Assembly: GCA_023436145.1 (NCBI GenBank) | Contig: JAEZKP010000087.1 | Location: forward strand, 1 to 64,000 | Direction: 5' to 3' | Length of the DNA: 64,000 nucleotides | Source: Fibrobacterota bacterium | Lineage (GTDB): Bacteria > Fibrobacterota > Chitinivibrionia > Chitinivibrionales > Chitinispirillaceae | In this document: positions 16,652-24,706 of the stretch, one piece after another | Position numbering within the stretch: position 1 is the first letter of the stretch | Layout: each line of letters opens with the position of its first letter | Position numbers and translations under genes: made by a program | The notes under the pieces: model-generated | The model's database searches: none | What the model saw: the letters and a program-made list of their open reading frames with translations, nothing else | What the model was told of the DNA's origin: nothing

Positions 16652-17506
16652 ATGAAATTTTTATATTTAATTCTGCTTTGTTCTATATTCCCGGCAAGGT
16701 CATTTTCATCTCCCCAAAAGGGTGATTTTCTTATCATCTCTGAACCTTCAAAACTCTCTGTTTTTAACCAGTTTGAACAAACTCTTTCCGAAAGCGAATT
16801 AAACGGTTTTCCCCCTTATTCACCATTTCTGATTGTTAACCGTAAAGAATCTCTTGGAGATCAGATCACTGAAGCTCTCCGAAGCAAATATCAGGGCAAA
16901 ACCTTTTTTCTGCTCCTTGATGGAAAAGGCAGTTTAAAGGGCTCGAACTCTCAATCCTATCAGAAAATCTTTCAAAACTGCCAGATAATTGACGATACCG
17001 TTTTACTAAAACAGACGATAAATGCATACCAGAAATTCCCTTCCGGCGGTCCCATCACCAAATGCATCGCAGACCAGCCGGTCATACGCATTTTTAAACA
17101 CTCAGGTTCTTATTATGTATTTATCCCGGATAAAAAGCAGTACGGGTGGTTAAACAGCGGAACAGCGGTTTTTAAATCAATTTCAAAGACCCCCATTGAT
17201 TCGCGCACATTCAGTATCAATGATATTTCCGGTATGATTGAAGCCCGTTTGACTGCAGCAAACGAAATTTACAACCAGTATTTCGGATTTTTTAACGAAA
17301 TCACTCTTCAGCAGAAATCTGTTCCACAATGGAAATTGTATAATGACGGTAAAACACTCAAATGCATACTGAGTTCATCTGTACAGATAAACGAACAATT
17401 GCAGAAGAGTACAAGATATGTTCTGCAGGATATTGAACAGATGTTACTGGGGAAGCCTTTCAGTATTCAGTATACATCAGGAGAAATTACAATTAATCCA
17501 CGATGA
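16652..17506 (+). CDS. Exported protein of unknown function in the ABC operon
   Basis: Protein of 284 residues with a signal peptide (MKFLYLILLCSIFPARSFS). No family recognised. Visible segments include an alternating beta pattern (PVIRIFKHSGSYYVFIPDK) and QYGWLNSGTAVF, loosely like a small SH3-type barrel, and a C-terminal helical stretch. I chose the ATG at 16652, where the signal peptide starts, not the in-frame ATG at 16616, which lies inside the terminator hairpin. The ribosome site is weak. It sits between the binding protein and the first permease gene and ends 18 bases before the latter. Confidence 0.7.
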   Translation: MKFLYLILLCSIFPARSFSSPQKGDFLIISEPSKLSVFNQFEQTLSESELNGFPPYSPFLIVNRKESLGDQITEALRSKYQGKTFFLLLDGKGSLKGSNSQSYQKIFQNCQIIDDTVLLKQTINAYQKFPSGGPITKCIADQPVIRIFKHSGSYYVFIPDKKQYGWLNSGTAVFKSISKTPIDSRTFSINDISGMIEARLTAANEIYNQYFGFFNEITLQQKSVPQWKLYNDGKTLKCILSSSVQINEQLQKSTRYVLQDIEQMLLGKPFSIQYTSGEITINPR

Positions 17507-17524
17507 ACTGGATTATAAATTACC

Positions 17525-18616
17525 ATGAAAAAAAAACTTATTGAACACATATCAGGGATTCTCTTTGTCACGATACTTCTTTTCGGGATTCTTTCGGTTT
17601 ATAATTTTTCCAGACAACGGGAAAAAACAATCGAAAGCTCCAGAATCCAGCAATTCATTCAGGTCCCCATCTCCAACATTAATGATCCTTTTCAGCGGGC
17701 GCTCCTGAGAGATGTTATGAACATCTTTTACCCGGACCAAACTGAGAAAAACAACAATATCATTGACGAACTGCTCAAAACAAAGGAAAACGAGTTCAAT
17801 AACAGGCTGCAGAAATCACACTTGCAGGAACATCTTTCCATCGGAAAAATAAAAGAGATCTTTGCAATGTTAATTAAATTTCTGATCACCTATATTATTG
17901 TGATGCTTTTAACCTGGTATGGAGTTCAGACGATAGCTGTATGGCGCTTTATTTCAAAAAAACAGAAATCCGAAAAAAAGCTTCTTTGTGTTTCGTTAAT
18001 GGAGGAATCTTCTTTCAGGGAAAAGGCCACAACAGTCCTGAAATCGATACTAAAAAGTTTTATCTATATTGTACTTTTCTCACCTGCGTATGTCATTGCA
18101 TACTCGATCAAGACAGAGTTCAACACCGATTCACTATTTTTTATGATAATTCTTGGAGTAATTTCCAATGGTCTCTTAATCACGTATTCCAACAAATTCT
18201 TTGCTTTTTTAACTGCTGAAAGCAGGAAAGGATATCTGGATACAGCCCTGGTTAAAAACCTTAACTCCTCCTACCAGTTTAACAGCAGTACCGGAATATC
18301 ATCCACTTCAATTTTCAAATTCCGAAAGACATTCAAAGGCCATGTTTTTCAACACATCTTCCAGAATGCCCGGTTCCAATATCTCTCGACTATAAAGGAG
18401 CAGGCTTGCTTTCTTATAACCGGACTGATTATAATAGAAATGGCTCTCAATATTCATGGGTATCTTAACTACGAAATGCTTCGTCAAATGCTGTATAAGA
18501 ACTACGATGTGGTGATTGTAATTATTCTTTCCATTTTCTACACTGTCAAAATCACAGAAATGTTGACAGATTTTCTTGTGTACAGGGAATCCATGAAATA
18601 TGAAAACCGGATATAA
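17525..18616 (+). CDS. Divergent ABC permease, DppB/OppB-like
   Basis: Integral membrane protein of 363 residues with an N-terminal helix (about 10-27), a roughly 85-residue polar region probably outside the membrane, then about five helices from residue 115. The end, GHVFQHIFQNARFQYLSTIKEQACFLITGLIIIEMALNIHGYL, aligns by eye with the C-terminal part of OppB-type permeases where the coupling segment is followed by the final helices. The canonical EAA loop is hard to see, so the assignment leans on context: binding protein upstream, second permease overlapping by 17 bases, ATPase downstream. Confidence 0.65.
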   Translation: MKKKLIEHISGILFVTILLFGILSVYNFSRQREKTIESSRIQQFIQVPISNINDPFQRALLRDVMNIFYPDQTEKNNNIIDELLKTKENEFNNRLQKSHLQEHLSIGKIKEIFAMLIKFLITYIIVMLLTWYGVQTIAVWRFISKKQKSEKKLLCVSLMEESSFREKATTVLKSILKSFIYIVLFSPAYVIAYSIKTEFNTDSLFFMIILGVISNGLLITYSNKFFAFLTAESRKGYLDTALVKNLNSSYQFNSSTGISSTSIFKFRKTFKGHVFQHIFQNARFQYLSTIKEQACFLITGLIIIEMALNIHGYLNYEMLRQMLYKNYDVVIVIILSIFYTVKITEMLTDFLVYRESMKYENRI

Positions 18617-19478
18617 CAATACATTTGTTCACTCGTTTATACGATCCAGAGACAAACTTTGGGCTGCAATATGGATAATAACCATAATTGCACTTGGTGT
18701 CTGGGATCTGCTTTTTCTTAACCGACCAGCACTGAAAAAGGTGATTACCGGCTTTATTAACACTTTCAGTATATCACTTCTGGTGGTTTTATTCACATTA
18801 CTCCTGTCTTGGATGTTAACTCTTGGCTTTCATTTTTTTGAGCAGAAACGCAATCATGCAGGATATGTGGCATTGACTTTTTTTCTCAACCTGTTGCGCT
18901 CAGTTCCCCAGATCGTGGGAATTCTATTTGGATATGTAGGAATCGCGCTACTGGTTGACAAACACATTCTGAGCGGAAGCCCTGCTGTTTTCATGAGCCT
19001 GGCGTTCTGCATGAGTCTTTTTATAGTAGCAGAAGTAGTTGATTTAATGAGGGAGAGAATAGATCATTTCAAAAAATTAGACTTTTACAATGCCATGAGG
19101 GTTTGCGGCATTTCAGAAAGTAGAATCGTTAATTTTGACATACTGTGGAAAAACAGCCGGCTTCATATTTTCAACAAACTGATAGCGGTGTTTGGCAGTG
19201 CAGTATTTCTTCAATGCAGTGTTGACTTTATTATTTCTGTGGGCTTGTCCACCGATATAAATCCAGTCAGTCTTCCTGTTACCCTTGGAAGTCTTTTAGC
19301 TAAAATAGACAGCAAGCAGGATATTCTGGCCATCGGCAACACCCTTTTCAATCCGGGTTATTTGCCGAATCTGCTTTTTCAGCATCTTCAGGGTATAACA
19401 GTGGCATTTCTTATAGTCTTTTCTCTTTTTTGTATCAACAATATCTCGAATGGTTATGCGGAAAGACACCGGTTATGA
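18600..19478 (+). CDS. ABC permease, DppC-like
   Basis: Membrane protein of 292 residues with about six helices. The segment FYNAMRVCGISESRIVNFDILWKNSRLHI matches the EAA-type coupling loop (A-x2-G-x8-hydrophobic) that contacts the ATPase, and LRSVPQIVGILFGYVGIALL is the typical helix before it. Overlap of 17 bases with the previous gene and an ATGA overlap with the next one point to translational coupling of both permeases and the ATPase. It is shorter and more divergent than characterised DppC proteins. Substrate unknown. Confidence 0.75.
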   Translation: MKTGYNNTFVHSFIRSRDKLWAAIWIITIIALGVWDLLFLNRPALKKVITGFINTFSISLLVVLFTLLLSWMLTLGFHFFEQKRNHAGYVALTFFLNLLRSVPQIVGILFGYVGIALLVDKHILSGSPAVFMSLAFCMSLFIVAEVVDLMRERIDHFKKLDFYNAMRVCGISESRIVNFDILWKNSRLHIFNKLIAVFGSAVFLQCSVDFIISVGLSTDINPVSLPVTLGSLLAKIDSKQDILAIGNTLFNPGYLPNLLFQHLQGITVAFLIVFSLFCINNISNGYAERHRL

Positions 19479-20971
19479 ATACATGTCAATTTTCAATCCG
19501 GGTTGAATCCGGCAATCGCACTCTGGTTCATGCGGAAAATTTTCCGGTTTATCAGAACCAGATCACATTTCTTTTTGGTGAATCCGGCATTGGAAAATCG
19601 ATTATCACCAAAGGTTTATATGGGCTTCTGGATCCTGAAGACCTTACTGTCACTATTAATGATAAACCCTACGGCTATCACCTCAGGAACGATTGGACTG
19701 CACAGATACGTAAAAACGGCTTTTTCGTTTTCCAGGAACCATCTTCACACCTCAATCCCCTGCTGACCATAAGGGATCAACTCAATGAAGGTTCTCTTTG
19801 CAATCAGGATGATCAGGAAATTCTTCGGTATCTGTGGCAAACAAGCGATGATCCGGCCATTAGAAAGATTATAGATATTTTCCCTAAACCCTACCGGCCC
19901 AGTGGTGGTGAAAAACAGAGAATACTGTTGGCTATGGCTTTCAAAAGAATAAATGCATTCATCGGGAATCAATCCAATGAACAGGCTGCATTTATTTTTG
20001 ATGAGCCCACCGGAAGTCTGGATAATAATTACCGTAACCTGTTTCTGGAACTGCTGTTTGCCAAATACAGTGCACGGCCCTTTACTACCATAATTATCAC
20101 CCATGATTATTCTATTATAAGTGAAATTTACAGCAGACACCGGCACCTGGTGAAAGATATCCATTTCAAGGAGCTGTCCCGGACAACAGAGCCAGATGTG
20201 GAAGTACAAGATTTCTCGCCACAGCAATATCTGAGCTGGCTTCAGACAGGCGCCAGAGCTGATAGAGATTGCTTCTCACATGAAACGGTTCTGGAATTCT
20301 CATCCCGGTTTTCCATTTTCAAGCGCAATCTCTGTGTTTTTAAGGATGAGAAGTGGCAACAACCTGCTTCACTTTTGATTAAAAAGGGAGATATGGTTTA
20401 TCTGAAAGCGCCCAGTGGTGTTGGAAAGACTACTCTGGCAAAAATAGTTATGGGACTTTATCGTGCGGATTGCTTTAAGATGAAGCTGGCAGGTCTGACA
20501 GCAAGTGAAAAGAGTCCTGAAACTCTCTGGCAGAAAAAGATCTGGGGAAAAAAGGCAGGTATGGTTTTTCAGCATGCTGATGAATCACTGAACTTGCAGG
20601 CTACAGTCATGGAGACCTTTAAAGGCCTCCCCCTAAGAAAGAAGCTTACCCCTGAAAGACTCAAAAAATACCTTCATGACCTTTTTGACCACGCCACTAT
20701 AACCGATCAGTTTCTCCAAAAGAAGGTGGCATTTCTCAGCGGTGGCCAAAAACAGCGGCTTAACCTTCTAAGGACGCTTGTCCAGGCACCTCAATTAATT
20801 ATTCTGGACGAGCCACTCAATGGCCTGGATTTTAACAGTGTAAAGAAAGTTCTGGAACTGCTCGAACAGAAACGCTCAGAGGGAAATGCCATGCTTATGA
20901 TTTCTCACAATGAAGAAATCTTTGAGCACTTCGTGAAAAAAGAAAACATCTATTATTTAGCAGAAATCTGA
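19475..20971 (+). CDS. ABC transporter ATPase with two fused nucleotide-binding domains
   Basis: One 498-residue protein with two complete cassettes, corresponding to fused OppD and OppF. Cassette 1: Walker A GESGIGKS (35-42), Q-loop around VFQEPSSHLNP, signature PSGGEKQR (142-149), Walker B/Glu IFDEPTGSLD, H-loop THD (209-211). Cassette 2: Walker A APSGVGKT (312-319), Q-loop VFQHADESLN, signature LSGGQKQR (421-428), Walker B/Glu LIILDEPLNGLD, H-loop SHN. The QEPSSHLNPLLTI pattern is characteristic of Opp/Dpp ATPases. I start at 19475, where ATGA overlaps the permease stop, and not at the upstream ATG 19430, which would give a 49-base overlap. Its stop directly abuts the stop of the convergent PEP-CTERM gene. 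Confidence 0.9.
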   Translation: MNTCQFSIRVESGNRTLVHAENFPVYQNQITFLFGESGIGKSIITKGLYGLLDPEDLTVTINDKPYGYHLRNDWTAQIRKNGFFVFQEPSSHLNPLLTIRDQLNEGSLCNQDDQEILRYLWQTSDDPAIRKIIDIFPKPYRPSGGEKQRILLAMAFKRINAFIGNQSNEQAAFIFDEPTGSLDNNYRNLFLELLFAKYSARPFTTIIITHDYSIISEIYSRHRHLVKDIHFKELSRTTEPDVEVQDFSPQQYLSWLQTGARADRDCFSHETVLEFSSRFSIFKRNLCVFKDEKWQQPASLLIKKGDMVYLKAPSGVGKTTLAKIVMGLYRADCFKMKLAGLTASEKSPETLWQKKIWGKKAGMVFQHADESLNLQATVMETFKGLPLRKKLTPERLKKYLHDLFDHATITDQFLQKKVAFLSGGQKQRLNLLRTLVQAPQLIILDEPLNGLDFNSVKKVLELLEQKRSEGNAMLMISHNEEIFEHFVKKENIYYLAEI

Positions 20972-21562
20972 TTATTTCCGATTTTTGCCGGACCGGAATC
21001 GCCCTGCGACAATGACACACACGCCACCTAATATGCTAAACATGGCTACAGAAGGTTCGGGGACAGTTCCTGTTATGCTTGTAATAACCAGACGTGATGG
21101 TCTGGATTTTACAGTACCATTTAAATACAGTTCCTCAATCCCTATAAGTGGTGTATTAACTTCCCATAATTTTATAGGTAAAGTTTCACTGTAGATCTGC
21201 ACATAATGGGATCCTTTCCCGACAAGCAGTATGCTGGGATAAGTTGCACTTCCATAAACAAGATCACTTCCCAGGTGTGTTTCCTCAACTGAAGAGGCAT
21301 TCTTGGTATCTGGAATTATATATTCACCTATGAATTCGGTATAAAAGTAATCTATACCCATTGTATCGTTATATATATCAATTGCATATTGCTTTTCCCC
21401 ATTTATGTAACCAAAACCGGGGCGATCAAAATCATAAAGAAAAGTATAGTGTACAGGTTTTGCAGTGTTAAGCTCAGTACCCTCTGCGGTAATGGTAATC
21501 AAAGCAGCATTAGCGGATAGCCCTAAAAAAAGTAATGTAATAGCACTAAATATTTTTTTCAT
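20972..21562 (-). CDS. PEP-CTERM sorting-domain protein
   Basis: Exported protein of 196 residues. It has a Sec signal peptide (MKKIFSAITLLFLGLSANAA) and a C-terminal PEP-CTERM signal: VPEPS (167-171), a hydrophobic segment AMFSILGGVCVIVAG, and a basic end RFRSGKNRK. In known systems such tails are processed by an exosortase (EpsH family), linking the protein to exopolysaccharide or biofilm. The middle is beta-rich and unclassified. No exosortase gene lies in this window, so one should exist elsewhere in the genome. The gene stands alone, convergent with the ABC ATPase with no base between the stop codons. Confidence 0.85.
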   Translation of the reverse strand: MKKIFSAITLLFLGLSANAALITITAEGTELNTAKPVHYTFLYDFDRPGFGYINGEKQYAIDIYNDTMGIDYFYTEFIGEYIIPDTKNASSVEETHLGSDLVYGSATYPSILLVGKGSHYVQIYSETLPIKLWEVNTPLIGIEELYLNGTVKSRPSRLVITSITGTVPEPSVAMFSILGGVCVIVAGRFRSGKNRK

Positions 21563-21773
21563 TGGGAACCTCCAACATCAGGTTTATTTGGAAGATGATA
21601 CCCGAAAACAATAATAAAGCAATATTCATACACTTTTTTAGCTATAAAACCGAAATTATAATATTTTGAAGCTTTATAATATCACTTAACAAAATAGGTG
21701 GTGGCATAAATAAGAACAACCAAAAATACACAATAATAGAATGCTTCTTTTTACCCGGACTTTCAAACTAGCC

Positions 21774-21903
21774 TCAGGAGCGGGTCAGAGGGACTTGCCC
21801 ACAAATTTTCCGTAATGTAGTTTTTCCTTTTCCGCATAACTGACGCAGTTGAGGAGCACCTCAGGGGAGTGCGGAATTGGCTAGGGCCGCGCGTCTGGGC
21901 ACA
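21774..21903 (+). ncRNA. Probable ZTP (pfl) riboswitch upstream of glyA
   Basis: The leader has the two conserved blocks of the pfl/ZTP motif: a 5' block around GGGTCAGAGGGACTTGCCCA (21782-21801) and a 3' block GGGCCGCGCGTCTGGGCAC (21884-21902). TGCCCA (21796-21801) and TGGGCA (21896-21901) are perfect complements and could form the pseudoknot typical of this aptamer. GAGG-AGCA-CCTC (21851-21862) gives a small variable hairpin between the blocks. ZTP riboswitches are known upstream of glyA and other one-carbon genes and turn expression on when the alarmone ZTP signals 10-formyl-THF shortage. The match is by eye; a covariance-model search would settle it. Confidence 0.75.
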
Positions 21904-21930
21904 AGAAATTTTTAACCATAGGAGTCGCCC

Positions 21931-23172
21931 ATGAACGTGTTAGAGAAAAACGATCCAGAGATTTTTCAACTCATCAAATCCGAAGAGTCATACCAAAAAT
22001 CAACCATCCGTCTTATTGCCAGCGAAAACTACACTTCCAAGGCAGTTCTGGAAGCCTGCGGTACAGTTTTTCAAAATAAATATTCTGAAGGATATCCTGG
22101 TGCGCGCTATTACCAGGGGCAGGTCAACTGTGATGGAGTGGAAAGACTGGCCATTGCCAGAGCTAAAGAGTTGTTTGGTGCGGAACATGCAAATGTCCAA
22201 TCCTATTCAGGTTCTCCGGCCAACCTGGCTATTTATTTGGCTTTTGCTAAGCCCGGAGATACCATTTTAGGGCTTAATTTAAGCCACGGCGGTCATCTTA
22301 CTCATGGCTCAAAGGCGAGCATCACTGGTAAATGGTTTAATGCCGTACATTACAGCCTTAATCCACAAACCGGGCTCATCGATTATGATGAAATCCGCAG
22401 CTTAGCACTCCAGCACAAACCGAAACTGCTGATTGCCGGTCACTCTGCTTATCCCAGACATCTTGACTTTGCCAAATTCCGTTCGATTGCAGATGAGTGC
22501 GGTGCAATTCTTTTTGTAGACATGGCTCACTTTGCAGGTCTGGTGGCCGGCGGTGTTCATCCCAACCCTGTGCCTTATGCGGACGTAGTAACTACCACCA
22601 CCCACAAAACACTCCGGGGCCCACGTGGTGCCATGATTCTTTGTAAAGAACAACATGCCAAAGCAATAGACAAAGCGGTTTTCCCGGGACTCCAGGGTGG
22701 TCCGCACAACGCAACTACCGCAGGAATCGCTGTTGCATTAGGAGAAGCCCTGAAACCTTCGTTTAAAGAGTACGCAAATAAAACTGTTGAAAATGCAAAA
22801 TGCCTGGCATCAGAGCTTATCTCATACGGCTTCAATCTTGTCTCGGGCGGTACTGACAACCATCTGATGTTAGTAGACCTCTCTAATAAAGAAGTTACCG
22901 GAAAGCTTGCTGCTGTTGCGCTTGAGAAAGCCGGAATAGTGCTCAACTATAACACTGTACCAGGAGAGACCCGCAAAGCATCAGACCCTTCAGGTATTCG
23001 ACTCGGCACCCCATCTGTAACCAGCCGTGGTTTTGGGGTATCAGAGATGAAGAAGATCGCAGCCTGGATGAATGATGCAATAAGTCATATAGACAATGAT
23101 GCAACTCTCAAAAAGATTGCTTCAGAAGTGGCACAACTTTGTGAAAATTTCCCTGTCCCAGGCATCGAATGA
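21931..23172 (+). CDS. glyA: Serine hydroxymethyltransferase GlyA
   Basis: Converts serine and tetrahydrofolate to glycine and 5,10-methylene-THF. The 413-residue product contains the signatures ASENYTSKAVLEA (30-42), YPGARYYQG (55-63), FVDMAHFAGLVA (195-206) and the PLP lysine Lys226 in TTTTHKTLRGPRGA. Length and motifs are those of an ordinary bacterial enzyme. AGGAG lies before the ATG. The gene is alone, preceded by the probable ZTP riboswitch and followed by a terminator hairpin. It uses the serine produced by the serC-serA unit. Confidence 0.97.
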   Translation: MNVLEKNDPEIFQLIKSEESYQKSTIRLIASENYTSKAVLEACGTVFQNKYSEGYPGARYYQGQVNCDGVERLAIARAKELFGAEHANVQSYSGSPANLAIYLAFAKPGDTILGLNLSHGGHLTHGSKASITGKWFNAVHYSLNPQTGLIDYDEIRSLALQHKPKLLIAGHSAYPRHLDFAKFRSIADECGAILFVDMAHFAGLVAGGVHPNPVPYADVVTTTTHKTLRGPRGAMILCKEQHAKAIDKAVFPGLQGGPHNATTAGIAVALGEALKPSFKEYANKTVENAKCLASELISYGFNLVSGGTDNHLMLVDLSNKEVTGKLAAVALEKAGIVLNYNTVPGETRKASDPSGIRLGTPSVTSRGFGVSEMKKIAAWMNDAISHIDNDATLKKIASEVAQLCENFPVPGIE

Positions 23173-23187
23173 TTCCGACTCCATTTT

Positions 23188-23214
23188 GCGCATGACAGTT
23201 ATTCTGTCATGTGC
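23188..23214 (+). terminator. Terminator hairpin after glyA
   Basis: GCGCATGACAG (23188-23198) and CTGTCATGTGC (23204-23214) form an 11-bp stem with one G-T pair around TTATT, 15 bases after the glyA stop. The following T tract (ACTTTCATTG) is short. Confidence 0.65.
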
Positions 23215-23315
23215 ACTTTCATTGCTGTTCCAGTCTTTCTCTTTAAAGACAAAATAGATCCCTGTTCTTACCAGTTATGATATGTCCAACAGTGCTGAAA
23301 AAAAGCTGGTAGCAA

Positions 23316-24266
23316 ATGAGCAAATTACTAATAGGTGTAAGTTCCTGCCTACTGGGAAACCGGGTCAGGTACGATGGTAATCACAGACTGGATTGTTACA
23401 TTACAGAAACTCTGGGCAATTTTTTCCAATATATCCACTTTTGCCCCGAGGTAGAATGTGGCTTAGGCGTGCCCAGAGAAACCATGCAGCTGGTTGGCAC
23501 ACCTGCATCTGCGCACCTTTTGACCACAAAGACCCGGATCGATCATACCGAACGTTTAAAAAGGTGGACTGAAAAAACCTTAAACTCTCTGGCATCAGAG
23601 AATCTCTGCGGTTATATCTTTAAGACAAAATCCCCCAGCTGTGCCATGGTAGATGCGAAAGTGTTCTCTACTGAAAACAGTTCTGTTGAAAGAGGCCCCG
23701 GTTTATTTGCAGCTGCATTTACAAAACGATTTCCGCTGATACCAACAATTGATGAAGGAAGACTTCACAATGAACAATTACGGGAAAACTTTATCGAAAA
23801 AGTATGCGTTCTGACCAGATGGCATCATTATCTGAAAAATGATCCCAATTGCTTGAATCTGATCAGATTTCATGAACATCACAAATATCTTATCATGTCT
23901 CATAGCCCCAAAAAACAGCAGACACTGGGTAATATGTTAGCCGATTGCGGTCAAATTTTTTCATCACAACTGCAAGATGAATATATAAAGCAGCTAATGG
24001 AAACGCTATCGCTTACCGCTACAGTAAAAAAGCATACCAATGTACTTCAGCATATTGCAGGCTATCTTAAAAAGCAGCTTTCTTCAGATCAGAAAAAAGA
24101 ACTTCAGGAGATAATTGAAAACTACCAGCGAGGATTGCTACCCCTGACAGCCCCATTAACACTACTGAAGCACTATGTGAGATTATTCAACGAACCATTT
24201 TTAAGCCAACAAATTTATCTTAATGCACACCCTGCGGAATTAATGCTGAGAAATGAGCTGTTGTAA
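23316..24266 (+). CDS. DUF523 (TudS-like)-DUF1722 fusion protein
   Basis: A 316-residue protein made of an N-terminal DUF523 domain (about 1-150) and a C-terminal DUF1722 domain (about 180-305), a fusion known from many bacteria. DUF523 features are VSSCLLGNRVRYDG, HFCPEVECGLGVPRE and KSPSCAM; its cysteines bind an iron-sulfur cluster in 2-thiouracil desulfidase (TudS), a member of the same family. DUF1722 (YbgA type) is helical with RFHEHHKYLIMSHSP. A desulfidase role is thus possible, but most fusions are untested. The ribosome site is weak. It stands alone between glyA and a small lipoprotein gene. Confidence 0.85.
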   Translation: MSKLLIGVSSCLLGNRVRYDGNHRLDCYITETLGNFFQYIHFCPEVECGLGVPRETMQLVGTPASAHLLTTKTRIDHTERLKRWTEKTLNSLASENLCGYIFKTKSPSCAMVDAKVFSTENSSVERGPGLFAAAFTKRFPLIPTIDEGRLHNEQLRENFIEKVCVLTRWHHYLKNDPNCLNLIRFHEHHKYLIMSHSPKKQQTLGNMLADCGQIFSSQLQDEYIKQLMETLSLTATVKKHTNVLQHIAGYLKKQLSSDQKKELQEIIENYQRGLLPLTAPLTLLKHYVRLFNEPFLSQQIYLNAHPAELMLRNELL

Positions 24267-24364
24267 CCCAAACCTCAATTAATTTCCTGTTGAAAAGCTC
24301 CAGACAGTTTTAGTAATATTTGCTTACAGTCTCCTGTACACAGATGACAAAGAGGAGTTTTTCA

Positions 24365-24694
24365 ATGAAAGTCATATCTGCATCGCTTTTAATTTTGCTT
24401 ATGCTCATTTCCGGGTGTGTATATGTTCCAGCCGGACTTTCAGCATCGATAGAACCCTTACGGGATAAAAACTATAGGACCATAAAGGCAGTTCAGGGAA
24501 AACAGACTACGATCAGTCTCTTTCACATGCTTCCGCTGGCAAAGCCTGATTACAATGAGGCTATAAGAGAGGCGCTAAAAGGTGAGCAGCAGGGGAGCTC
24601 TTTGATTAATGTCCGCACCTATTACAGATCAATTTTTCTACTGCTTTTCTCTGTAAATACATTGATAGTCGAAGGTGATGTAGTTAACAAATAA
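24365..24694 (+). CDS. Small lipoprotein, TRL-like
   Basis: A 109-residue exported lipoprotein with signal MKVISASLLILLMLISGC. The mature part is short and ends LLLFSVNTLIVEGDVVNK. It resembles by eye the small TRL-type lipoproteins whose members contain a conserved YRS/I and VEGxV stretch; the function of these is unknown. GAGGAG precedes the chosen ATG, which is better than the longer frame from 24320. It converges with the EndoQ gene, with 12 bases between the stop codons. Confidence 0.65.
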   Translation: MKVISASLLILLMLISGCVYVPAGLSASIEPLRDKNYRTIKAVQGKQTTISLFHMLPLAKPDYNEAIREALKGEQQGSSLINVRTYYRSIFLLLFSVNTLIVEGDVVNK

Positions 24695-24706
24695 TTTCCA
24701 GTGGTA

